A program made the translations under genes and the position numbers. From NCBI GenBank assembly GCA_011053095.1, contig DRHS01000021.1:1-45491 (forward strand): DNA of 45,491 nucleotides, written 5' to 3'. This document shows, piece after piece, positions 15,717 through 22,720 of the stretch. The notes below the pieces were generated by a model, which made no database searches, was not told the origin of the DNA, and worked only from the letters and a program-made list of their open reading frames with translations. Numbering within the stretch: the stretch's first letter is position 1; the number at the start of each line of letters is the position of its first letter. The DNA is from Bacteroides sp. (GTDB lineage: Bacteria > Bacteroidota > Bacteroidia > Bacteroidales > SM23-62).

Positions 15717-16595
15717 TTATACCTCGGCTGAGACATCTTGGAAAAGGGATTCCATCACACTATATAGTTCGCTGATATTCAGAGGCTTACCTAGATATGC
15801 ATCACAGCCGGCAAGTTTCCATTTTTCCGATTCTGCGGAGCCTGGATATGCACTGATTGCAACGACAGGGAGCCAGGGCATAATTCGCTTTATTCTACGC
15901 GTAGCCTCATACCCGTCAAGGACCGGCATCCTCACATCCATAAGAACAAAACTAATTGTCCTGTCCCTCTTCACAGCATTAACGGCTTTCAATCCGTTAT
16001 CAACACTGATTATTCTGGATTTTGTGGGACTCAGAAAGTTTTCAAGAAGCTGAAGGTTGGTACGGACATCGTCAACAATCAGGAGAGTTTTGTCTGACCA
16101 GTCAGGGTAGGTCATTGTTCCATGGTTGTTCAGTTCCTTCGTTCTGAGGTTTTCAGGAGGCTGGACCTCGAGGGTGAACCAAAAAGTCCTTCCGGTTTCT
16201 TTGTTTTTATCTACCCAGATTTTACCACCCAGGCCGGATAGTATATCAGTGATTTCTGAAAGAAGTTCTGCCTCAGCTTCGAATTCCTCTTCAAAATTGG
16301 ACTGACTCAATGCCTGGCCATAAGGTTCAGTAACATAGAATGAAAGCTGATCTTCCCTGCCCAGTTTAAAGCCAAATTCAATACTTCCTTTTTTCTGATG
16401 ATTTACAGCAAAGCTTATAAGAGAATCAAAAATTAATTTGGTCCTGACAGGGTCGGTATGGACCATAAAATGTTCCAGCGATCCAGGAGTATTCATAATT
16501 AACAGAATCTCTTGCTGATTATTTTCGAGCAATAGCTCCTGGTTAATCCTGTGAATTTCCCTTAGACATTTATAGATATAAAAATCCTTTTTCAC
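15717..16595 (-). CDS. Receiver-domain protein with degenerate histidine-kinase ATPase region
   Basis: This 292-residue protein joins a relic of a HATPase domain (about 1-145) to a response-regulator receiver (about 168-290). The receiver is intact: acidic pair in LLIVDD (D175, D176), phosphoacceptor D220 in VLMDVRMPVLDGYEA, and Lys in AYLGKPLN. The ATPase-like half keeps the flow of the fold (VHTDPVRTKLIFDSLISFAVN, KKGSIEFGFK, LSGLGGKIWVDKNKETGRTFWFTL) but lacks the N-box Asn, a clear DxGxG loop and a DHp His helix, so kinase activity is unlikely. It may be a phosphorylation-controlled scaffold or a sink in a phosphorelay. No kinase partner lies next to it. Confidence 0.85.
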   Translation of the reverse strand: MKKDFYIYKCLREIHRINQELLLENNQQEILLIMNTPGSLEHFMVHTDPVRTKLIFDSLISFAVNHQKKGSIEFGFKLGREDQLSFYVTEPYGQALSQSNFEEEFEAEAELLSEITDILSGLGGKIWVDKNKETGRTFWFTLEVQPPENLRTKELNNHGTMTYPDWSDKTLLIVDDVRTNLQLLENFLSPTKSRIISVDNGLKAVNAVKRDRTISFVLMDVRMPVLDGYEATRRIKRIMPWLPVVAISAYPGSAESEKWKLAGCDAYLGKPLNISELYSVMESLFQDVSAEV

Positions 16596-16750
16596 AATAA
16601 TTACGCCGGATTGGTAAGTAAAGTTACAAAAGAGGTATACTACTCAGAGAAGCCAATAATGATTTCAATTACGTGAAGTGATGATTTTAATCACCGAAAT
16701 GCCCTGTTTCCTGATATTATTTTGACAGGTAGCTACCCTTGTGTGAGAGA

Positions 16751-17392
16751 TTAAAGACTCAGAGCGACGTAATGGAATGCGAAAAACATGTCACGTGCAA
16801 TCTCCCTGCAACGTTCATCGTATTTCCGGATTTCAAGATTGCTTCCATCAAAGGCTTTTGGATCTTCATATGGCAGGGAGATTCTGAGGGATGCCCCGGT
16901 TATCAAGGGACAGGCTTCATCTGCATCGGAACAGACGAGTATTGCACAGAAGTTTTCTGCAGGATTTTCAGGATCATTATATTTTTTGCTGAACATTATA
17001 ATCCCAGGTGTCCCGGGTCCGCTTTTCAGGATATATTTTTGATTTTCCTCCTGATCCCGGGATCCTTTCACTATAAATCCAGCTCTTTGAATAGCAGCTA
17101 CAGCGGCATGGTGGAATGCTGTAGATTCTGTTCCACCTGAGAATCCATTGATATTGTCAATTCCATAGTACCGGGCAGCTGTTGATGCCCAGACCTGACC
17201 AAACTGGCTTCTGCGTGAATTATGTGTGCAGATAAAAACCAGGTCTGCCGATCCCTTATCCTTCAGGGAAGATACAATCCAATTACCTGTCAACTTCAGG
17301 GTATCAATCCTGTGACCGGGAATCTGGCTGAATTCAGATTCAATATTCTTAAGGTAGGTATTAAGCGGGGTTGTGAAATCCGACTCATTCAT
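16751..17392 (-). CDS. arsC: Arsenate reductase, low-molecular-weight phosphatase (thioredoxin-type) fold
   Basis: This 213-residue protein has the LMW-PTPase P-loop with nucleophile C55 in FICTHNSRRSQ (CX5R, R61). It also has a C154/C161 pair in ILVCSDADEACPLI, the positions of the S. aureus ArsC relay Cys82/Cys89. This supports thioredoxin-coupled reduction of arsenate to arsenite rather than a protein phosphatase. About 45 extra residues precede the first strand compared with classical ArsC. It is third in the run arsR-arsM-arsC, starting 19 bases after arsM. A protein-tyrosine-phosphatase-like annotation is the alternative. Confidence 0.88.
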   Translation of the reverse strand: MNESDFTTPLNTYLKNIESEFSQIPGHRIDTLKLTGNWIVSSLKDKGSADLVFICTHNSRRSQFGQVWASTAARYYGIDNINGFSGGTESTAFHHAAVAAIQRAGFIVKGSRDQEENQKYILKSGPGTPGIIMFSKKYNDPENPAENFCAILVCSDADEACPLITGASLRISLPYEDPKAFDGSNLEIRKYDERCREIARDMFFAFHYVALSL

Positions 17393-17411
17393 GGCAGACA
17401 GGACCGGGATA

Positions 17412-18218
17412 TCAATTCCTCGGTTTTTTGGCGAAAACAGTTATGCTATAGATGCCTGTGCCATTATGCTTATTCAGTTCCTCTGTTACACCATATTTTT
17501 CGGTAATCTCTTTGGGCAGGTCAATTTTTCTTTTCTTCATTACCTCAATAACTTCAAAACCGGTTTCTTTAATGATCTCAAGGTATTCATCTTCTTTAAG
17601 TGCACCTGCCACGCAACCGGCGTACATTTCAGCTTCTTTTAACAAAGGCTCAGGAAGCACACCGTCTGTAACAATATCTGAGATGCTCAGGTGTCCCCCA
17701 GGTCTGAGAATCCTGAATGTCTCACCAAAGGCAGCTGATTTATCCGGAGCAAGATTGAACACACAATTACTGACAACAATATCAGCTGAATTGTCGTTCA
17801 GGGGAGTATTTTCAATTTCACCAAGGTGGAATTCGACATTTTTATAGCCAAGTTTTTCAGCATTAACCCTTGCTTTTTCAACCATGACCCCGGTCATGTC
17901 AATTCCGATCACCTTTCCGTGTTCACCTGTCTCCCGGGCCGCGATAAAGCAGTCATTACCTGCACCCGAGCCCATATCAACAACGGTATCTCCCGGCCGG
18001 ATGAATGCATATTCTGTTGGCAGCCCGCAACCGAGTCCCAGGTCAGCCTCGGGGGCATACCCCTTGATTTTGCTGTAATCTTCCGACATTATTGAATAAT
18101 CAATGTCCTCGCCACATCCGCAAACGCATCCACAGGGGTCCGGATTTTTTTCACTTTGAATTGCAATGCTTGCATATTTTTCGCGGACCATTTTTTTAAT
18201 ATCTTCTGGTGTTTCCAT
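17412..18218 (-). CDS. arsM: Arsenite S-adenosylmethionine methyltransferase
   Basis: This 268-residue enzyme methylates As(III) using SAM, making mono-, di- and trimethylarsenicals. The SAM-binding Rossmann fold has motif I VVDMGSGAGND and acidic strand VIGIDMTG. The three Cys positions that bind arsenite in ArsM are all present: C64 (GLGCGLPT), C152 (VVSNCVFNLAP) and C202 (MYAGCVAGAL). A Cys-rich N-terminus (DPCGCVCGCGED) is also typical. It follows a perfect palindrome at 18234-18255, and arsC starts 19 bases downstream. Confidence 0.96.
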   Translation of the reverse strand: METPEDIKKMVREKYASIAIQSEKNPDPCGCVCGCGEDIDYSIMSEDYSKIKGYAPEADLGLGCGLPTEYAFIRPGDTVVDMGSGAGNDCFIAARETGEHGKVIGIDMTGVMVEKARVNAEKLGYKNVEFHLGEIENTPLNDNSADIVVSNCVFNLAPDKSAAFGETFRILRPGGHLSISDIVTDGVLPEPLLKEAEMYAGCVAGALKEDEYLEIIKETGFEVIEVMKKRKIDLPKEITEKYGVTEELNKHNGTGIYSITVFAKKPRN

Positions 18219-18233
18219 GAGTGTTGTATTTTG

Positions 18234-18255
18234 TATTTCGTAAAAATACGAAATA
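18234..18255. promoter_or_regulatory. Perfect palindrome, likely ArsR operator
   Basis: TATTTCGTA (18234-18242), spacer AAAA, then TACGAAATA (18247-18255) form a perfect 9-bp inverted repeat. It lies between arsR and arsM, 15 bases before the arsM ATG. ArsR/SmtB dimers bind imperfect AT-rich palindromes of this size, so a role in arsenite-controlled arsM expression is inferred. Confidence 0.65.
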
Positions 18256-18281
18256 TATTTTATTTATCCCATATATAAAAT

Positions 18282-18590
18282 TTACAGGTCCAGAAATTCA
18301 GAGAAATGTTTTTTTGTCTTATCCCAGGCTTCTGCATTCAGGCAGTACATGATCCTGGGTGGACGTGTAGTTCCCTTGATAAGACCGGCTCTTTTCAATT
18401 CTTTCAGATGCTGGGAAAGCGTAGATCGCGCAATTGGCAGTATCTCAGCAAGATCACCACTGTAACAACAGGTTTGTTCTGAAAGCAGTTTGAGAATATA
18501 GATGCGCACAGGATGACTCAAAGCCTTAGCATACCTGGCAAGGTCAATTTGTTCCTGGGTGATGTTATTGTCGGGTTTATACTCTTCCAT
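18282..18590 (-). CDS. arsR: ArsR-family metalloregulator
   Basis: This 102-residue winged-helix repressor shows ALSHPVRIYILKLLSEQ, then CC (C41, C42) where arsenite-sensing ArsR proteins carry their Cys, the recognition helix PIARSTLSQHLKELKRAGL and the wing region. The long open frame begins at 18695, but its first 35 residues are not regulator-like. The Met at 18590 gives the normal length. It heads the minus-strand arsR-arsM-arsC run, divergent from the porin gene at 18788. It probably represses this run and releases DNA on As(III) binding. Confidence 0.93.
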   Translation of the reverse strand: MEEYKPDNNITQEQIDLARYAKALSHPVRIYILKLLSEQTCCYSGDLAEILPIARSTLSQHLKELKRAGLIKGTTRPPRIMYCLNAEAWDKTKKHFSEFLDL

Positions 18591-18706
18591 AGAGATAATC
18601 TGAAAGTCAAATTTAAAAAACATAGGGCAGAAGCTGCCATGTTTTGGATGAATATTCGGAATTATAACCAAAGGAGTATCTATAGCACAATCCAATTCAG
18701 CAAACT

Positions 18707-18726
18707 TTCTAAATAAGTTCTAAATA
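18707..18726. repeat. Two 9-bp direct repeats in the arsR-porin intergenic region
   Basis: TTCTAAATA occurs at 18707-18715 and 18718-18726, an 11-base period that puts both on one DNA face. It lies between divergent arsR and porin starts and could be a second regulator site. Confidence 0.4.
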
Positions 18727-18760
18727 GCATTTCAATCATATATCTCAGATGCTAACAATA

Positions 18761-18768
18761 TACCTTTG
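18761..18768 (+). promoter_or_regulatory. -7 element before the porin gene
   Basis: TACCTTTG matches TAnnTTTG exactly, 19 bases before the ATG at 18788. A clear TTG -33 element is missing at the usual distance. Confidence 0.4.
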
Positions 18769-18787
18769 CCATCTGAAAAAATAAATT

Positions 18788-19972
18788 ATGAAAAGAATAA
18801 TAATTATGCTTTTTGCAGGGGTATTCAGCCTGTCTGCGAAAGCACAGGATGATAATGTTGAGCAGCAAAATACAGCCCAACGTTTGTTGGTAGCAGATCA
18901 GGATAAAAACCTTGTTATAGGAGGATATGGGCAGATCGATTACAACCAGCAATTTGGAGACGGAAAAAAATACAATGGGAACCTGGATGTCCACCGGTTT
19001 GTACTTTTAGTTGGTTATCACTTTACCGACAGGTTGCAGGTGATTACTGAGATCGAGTTTGAGCACGTGAAGGAGGTATTTGTTGAACAGGCATTTATGA
19101 ATTACCGGTTAAATAATTATATGAACCTGCGCGGTGGACTCATGCTGATTCCTATGGGTATAGTGAATGAGTATCATGAACCTCCATTGTTTAACGGTGT
19201 GGAGCGACCCAATGTGGATAAGTACATTGTACCTACTACATGGCGTGAGATCGGACTCGGAATTTCAGGAACCCTCCCTGGTCCCTCTATGAAATATCAG
19301 GCATACATCGTAAATGGATTTAAAGGATACGATGGATCTCCCAAATTCAATGGAAAAAACGGCCTGCGGAGCGGGAGACAGAAGGGAGCAGAGTCAATTC
19401 TCAGCCATCCGAATTTGTCCATGAAACTTGAATATTTTGGATTGCCGGGGCTTAATGTGGGACTTGCAGGATATTTTGGGAAATCACAATCGACCGTATA
19501 CAATGGAATCGATAAAAATGATAACCAGCAGATCACTGCCGCTGATTCATCGGTAGTCGGGACGGCTATGGTGGGACTTGATTTTCGGTATATTAAAAAG
19601 GGACTGCAGCTAAAAGGACAATTAATTTACAATAGCCTCAGCAATACGATTCAGTACAATGAATTTACAGGATCTGACCTGGGGTCATCAATGATAGGGT
19701 ATTACGTTGAGCTGGGATACGATGTGCTTTCCGGTTCGGGAAAAGGGGAGCAGAAACTGGTACCCTTTGCCAGGTATGAGAATTATAATACCCATCAGAG
19801 TGTTGAGGGAATCATTGCCCAAAACGATGCTTTTAACAGATCTGATATTACGGTTGGAATCGGATACTGGTTTACCGCAGGTGCTGTAGTGAAAGCTGAT
19901 TATCAGAGGTTTAGTAATGCAGCCGGTGACGGGATAAATCAGTTCAATGCGGGATTAGGTTTTATGTTTTAA
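18788..19972 (+). CDS. OprO/OprP-like phosphate-selective porin
   Basis: This 394-residue outer-membrane protein has a signal peptide (MKRIIIMLFAGVFSLSAKA). It has alternating strands typical of the OprO/OprP family: GGYGQIDYNQQF, VLLVGYHFTDRLQVITEIEFEHV, EQAFMNYRLNNYMNLRGGLMLIPMG and the PLFNGVERP loop. The C-terminal aromatic ending is FNAGLGFMF, as required for barrel insertion. Selectivity for phosphate or arsenate cannot be read from the sequence. It is divergent from arsR and 2 bases upstream of an FMN-binding protein, so the two form an operon. Confidence 0.88.
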   Translation: MKRIIIMLFAGVFSLSAKAQDDNVEQQNTAQRLLVADQDKNLVIGGYGQIDYNQQFGDGKKYNGNLDVHRFVLLVGYHFTDRLQVITEIEFEHVKEVFVEQAFMNYRLNNYMNLRGGLMLIPMGIVNEYHEPPLFNGVERPNVDKYIVPTTWREIGLGISGTLPGPSMKYQAYIVNGFKGYDGSPKFNGKNGLRSGRQKGAESILSHPNLSMKLEYFGLPGLNVGLAGYFGKSQSTVYNGIDKNDNQQITAADSSVVGTAMVGLDFRYIKKGLQLKGQLIYNSLSNTIQYNEFTGSDLGSSMIGYYVELGYDVLSGSGKGEQKLVPFARYENYNTHQSVEGIIAQNDAFNRSDITVGIGYWFTAGAVVKADYQRFSNAAGDGINQFNAGLGFMF

Positions 19973-19974
19973 AC

Positions 19975-20499
19975 ATGCTGAAAAAGACCATTACAATAAT
20001 ATTTTTTTTCTCGATCCTGATAGCCCTGTCTGCAGAAAAATACCTGCATACTGAAAAAATTATAAATAAAGCCGCAAAAGCAGCAACGAAGATCTGGGAT
20101 GAATATGAAATCGAAATTGAACCCCTTGATTTAGATCAGTCGTCACAATATTATTCTTCCTACGATACCCTGTTCAGAATTGTGGGGGGGGATTCCACAC
20201 TGGGATTCCTGGTTTTATCATCTGCAAAAGGAAGATTTGAAATGTTTGACTTTATGATGGTTTATACCCCGGAGACTGAGGTGATAGATATGAGGGTGAT
20301 GGTATACCGTTCAGAATATGGAAGCCAGGTGTGCTCAAAACGCTGGCTGAAACAGTTTTATGGTATTCCCTCCTCAAAATCACTTCAATACGGATCGGAT
20401 GTTGATGCTCTATCGGGTGCTACCTTTTCCGCCAGATCCCTCACCGAGCAGGTGAACAGGTTGAATAGGCTGTTGCGTGAAAATTCAAACAAAAATTAA
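19975..20499 (+). CDS. Exported FMN-binding domain protein with flavinylation motif
   Basis: This 174-residue protein has an N-terminal hydrophobic segment (about 4-19) acting as signal or anchor, then an FMN_bind domain. The motif DALSGATFSA near 145-153 matches the ApbE flavin-transferase target consensus (D-x(2)-SGAT), with T150 as the likely covalent FMN site. Related domains occur in RnfG, NqrC and extracytosolic flavin electron-transfer proteins. It starts 2 bases after the porin stop codon. No ApbE is in the window. A role in cell-surface or periplasmic electron transfer is inferred. Confidence 0.85.
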   Translation: MLKKTITIIFFFSILIALSAEKYLHTEKIINKAAKAATKIWDEYEIEIEPLDLDQSSQYYSSYDTLFRIVGGDSTLGFLVLSSAKGRFEMFDFMMVYTPETEVIDMRVMVYRSEYGSQVCSKRWLKQFYGIPSSKSLQYGSDVDALSGATFSARSLTEQVNRLNRLLRENSNKN

Positions 20500-20527
20500 A
20501 AAGGCTGTCCCACATCACGAGACAGCC
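20491..20527 (-). terminator. Rho-independent terminator of the small heat-shock gene
   Basis: On the minus strand GGCTGTC (20527-20521) pairs perfectly with GACAGCC (20509-20503), 11-base loop, followed by TTTTTAATTTTT (20502-20491). The element overlaps the end of the convergent FMN gene. Confidence 0.85.
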
Positions 20528-20552
20528 CCAACCTAAACCAACCAATAAAACC

Positions 20553-20978
20553 TTACTTAATGGCAATTAGCCTTGCAGGCTTTGCCTTTGCTTCTTCTTT
20601 TTTAGGAATATTTACACTCAACACTCCGTTTTTATGTGAGGCCGTGATGTTTCCAGCATCCACCAGTTCAGGCAGCGTGAAAGAACGGCTGAAGTTGTTG
20701 TAACGAAATTCCCTCCGGGTGTAGTTATCATGAGTTTCCTGGTTATTGTCTTCCCTGATGGAAGCGATTGTCAGACTATCATTATCAAGATCGATCTTGA
20801 AATCCTTTTTCTCAAGTCCCGGTGCAGCAACCTCAATGGTGAAATCGTTGTCACCTTCAGAGATGTTTACAGCCGGGAGGCTCTTGTAACCATTTCGGTG
20901 ATAGTTCGCCGGATAACGGTCAGTTCCAAAAAAATCATCAAAAATACTCGGATATGTTCTGTTAATTTTTGCTAACAT
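20553..20978 (-). CDS. Hsp20/alpha-crystallin small heat-shock protein
   Basis: This 141-residue holdase chaperone has an N-terminal segment with SIFDDFFG, then the alpha-crystallin domain (about 32-130): LPAVNISEGDNDFTIEVAAPG, the KKDFKIDLDNDSLTI strand, FSRSFTLPE and KNGVLSVNIPK. The C-terminal ending RLIAIK carries the I-x-I-like oligomer motif. It is monocistronic with a strong terminator, a good ribosome-binding site (AAGGAGA) and a sigma54-like promoter upstream. Confidence 0.96.
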   Translation of the reverse strand: MLAKINRTYPSIFDDFFGTDRYPANYHRNGYKSLPAVNISEGDNDFTIEVAAPGLEKKDFKIDLDNDSLTIASIREDNNQETHDNYTRREFRYNNFSRSFTLPELVDAGNITASHKNGVLSVNIPKKEEAKAKPARLIAIK

Positions 20979-20986
20979 GATTTTGT

Positions 20987-20993
20987 TCTCCTT
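20987..20993 (-). promoter_or_regulatory. Strong ribosome-binding site of the hsp20 gene
   Basis: The minus strand reads AAGGAGA with 8 bases before the ATG at 20978. It is one of the few clear Shine-Dalgarno sequences in this window, fitting strong expression. Confidence 0.7.
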
Positions 20994-21035
20994 TATTTAA
21001 AATTAAACATTGTTTTAGACTCTGATCCTCAATAG

Positions 21036-21050
21036 TCAAAGCCTGTGCCA
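21036..21050 (-). promoter_or_regulatory. Sigma54-like promoter before hsp20
   Basis: The minus strand reads TGGCAC (21050-21045), five bases, then TTGA (21039-21036), against the -24/-12 consensus TGGCAC-N5-TTGC. One base of the -12 element differs. A start near 21025 would leave a leader of about 47 bases with the Shine-Dalgarno. Confidence 0.5.
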
Positions 21051-21062
21051 TCGGGCAAAAGC

Positions 21063-21128
21063 TGACATAATTTATCGGCAAGATGACAAAATGGCATAGT
21101 TGCGAGCAATTAGGGTGACAAAATGACA
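21063..21128. repeat. Tandem TGACA-N3-TGRCA boxes upstream of the sigma54-like promoter
   Basis: TGACAAAATGGCA occurs at 21084-21096 and TGACAAAATGACA at 21116-21128, with a half-box TGACA at 21063-21067. The start-to-start distances are 21 and 32 bases, about two and three helical turns. They sit 13-78 bases upstream of the -24 element, where an enhancer-binding protein would bind. Confidence 0.6.
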
Positions 21129-21235
21129 GTATAGTGAATCAACTTTGATTTGGTATATTTAAATTTCAACAGTTGGGCGAGTCATGGAGATTCACAACTG
21201 TTTATGACTTGTCGGCAGCGAGATTGAAAACTGAG

Positions 21236-21580
21236 ATGAAAGAGGATCCTGAGGTTATAGAATACATTGAACAGTTTTCACCTGAATTCAGAAAAATTCT
21301 TTACCGACTTCGTGAATTAATCCGGGGAATTGTTCCGGAATCTACAGAAGCCATCAAAGCAGGCGTACCTGCTTTTGGTTTCAGAAAGAAATCCATATGT
21401 TTAATTTCGGGGCATAAAAACCATGTAACATTGGCCTTCATCAATGGAACAATGCTGCGTGACCCGGATGAGATTCTGTTGGGAAGTGGCAAGTTTATGC
21501 GACACATCAAATTCAAAACTCTTGTGGATATTGATGAGGAACAGGTTAAGATCTGGATTCTTGAAGGATTTTATACCTGA
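21236..21580 (+). CDS. DUF1801 (YdhG-like) domain protein
   Basis: This 114-residue small soluble protein of the DUF1801/YdhG-like family (iron-chaperone fold) shows EDPEVIEYIEQFSPEFRKILYRLRELI, then ESTEAIKAGVPAFGFRKKSICLISGHKNHVTLAF and a C-terminal helix. I chose ATG 21236, which gives the usual family start; the frame stays open to a TTG at 21173 with no family-like sequence. It is divergent from the small heat-shock gene and shares the repeat-containing region. The biochemical role is unknown. Confidence 0.8.
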   Translation: MKEDPEVIEYIEQFSPEFRKILYRLRELIRGIVPESTEAIKAGVPAFGFRKKSICLISGHKNHVTLAFINGTMLRDPDEILLGSGKFMRHIKFKTLVDIDEEQVKIWILEGFYT

Positions 21581-21600
21581 TTAATTTTGAACTCAGGGCA

Positions 21601-21750
21601 CTAAACCTTCATTGCCGAACTGATCTTCCGGTTGAACAGAATGAAGATCGTCAGTACCAGGATAAACTGGGCCAGGCAGGTCATTACGCTGAAGGGATTA
21701 AACGGATTGTACCATTCATCGGGGGCGAAAACCGTTGATTTACTTAATCG
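21601..21750 (-). pseudogene. Remnant of the C-terminus of a membrane protein
   Basis: On the minus strand a 49-codon frame without a usable start ends at TAG 21601-21603. It reads FAPDEWYNPFNPFSVMTC followed by a hydrophobic helix (LAQFILVLTIFILF) and a charged end (NRKISSAMKV). A TGA at 21751-21753 cuts it upstream. This looks like the tail of a polytopic transporter whose body is gone. The family was not identified. Confidence 0.55.
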
Positions 21751-21784
21751 TCAAGTTGTTTGGCCATTTAGAGTTGGACTCCTG

Positions 21785-22699
21785 TTAATGATCCAGCATC
21801 TGGAGGGGATTGATAAATACCTCTATCATCGGATCAGGAATTCCTTCTTCTTCCCCCGAAAGGGGATTAATACTCATTACCGGGAGATTCGATTTATTAA
21901 TAATATCCTGGGCATATGAGCCAATAAAGAAGTCTGTAATATTCAGTTCCTGCTGGGTCATGATCATAATGAGATCTCCCTCAAGTTCTCTGAAAGTATC
22001 ATTGAGCTTGTCGAACTGATTTTTAAAATTATCCGGAATAAGTTTGACATTGCATTGAATCCCGAGCTTCTCGAAGATATTCCGAATCTCATCAAGGCGT
22101 TGAATAAACTTTATTTCAATACTTTTCCGGCCTTCTGGCAGGAAAGAAATGGCTGTAATTCTTGCGCCAAGAATTTTTGCCATAGCGACGGCATTGGATG
22201 CTTGTATAATAGTCTGTTTAGTAAGGTCAAGTGGAAGGATAATATGAGAACAACCCGGTTTTTCAGGTTCTTTTTTAAGGGTAATCACCGGTATATCAAC
22301 TTTCTTAATGATATGCATGGTGTTGGTGCCTGTAAAGTTCTTCTTCCTGTCTGAGGAATCCGTTCTTCCCATGAAGATGATATCAGCCTTTACCTGCCGG
22401 GCTGCTTCGATGATCTTATCATATATCTTGCCCTGGAGGATTGTTGTAGTAAAATCGAGTGTCGTGGGACTAACAATCTGGCCGGCCAGTTCATCGAGCT
22501 TGTCGGAGGCTCCCCGCCTGATCATGTCTTTCTGTTTTTCGTCAATGACAAGTTTTAGCAAGGGTGATTCATCTCCAATAATATACACAAGATGAAGGGT
22601 GGCTTCCAGATCCTTTGCGATTGACAGCGCATATTGCAAAGCTGATTTTGACTCGGGATTGAAATCCAGAGGGATCAGAAAATTTAATTTGTCAGGCAT
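21785..22699 (-). CDS. Universal stress protein with two UspA domains
   Basis: This 304-residue protein has two Usp domains in tandem. The first (about 1-145) opens with LNFLIPLDFNPESKSALQYAL and holds ADIIFMGRTDSSDRKK, close to the ATP-binding G-x2-G-type loop. The second (about 148-300) opens with SHIILPLDLTKQ and has GDLIMIMTQQE near its end, where the nucleotide-loop glycines are mostly lost. It starts 21 bases after the M28 peptidase gene, so the two are probably co-transcribed. The exact stress role is unknown. Confidence 0.92.
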   Translation of the reverse strand: MPDKLNFLIPLDFNPESKSALQYALSIAKDLEATLHLVYIIGDESPLLKLVIDEKQKDMIRRGASDKLDELAGQIVSPTTLDFTTTILQGKIYDKIIEAARQVKADIIFMGRTDSSDRKKNFTGTNTMHIIKKVDIPVITLKKEPEKPGCSHIILPLDLTKQTIIQASNAVAMAKILGARITAISFLPEGRKSIEIKFIQRLDEIRNIFEKLGIQCNVKLIPDNFKNQFDKLNDTFRELEGDLIMIMTQQELNITDFFIGSYAQDIINKSNLPVMSINPLSGEEEGIPDPMIEVFINPLQMLDH

Positions 22700-22720
22700 A
22701 GTATTGTGTTTTAATCTGAA

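Noticed and set aside
16683..16699. GTGAT / ATCAC hairpin downstream of arsC
   Set aside because: The 5-bp stem has no T-run on either strand. It is too weak to call a terminator.
18591..18695. N-terminal extension of ArsR
   Set aside because: The first 35 residues do not resemble any ArsR protein, and the start at 18590 gives the normal length.
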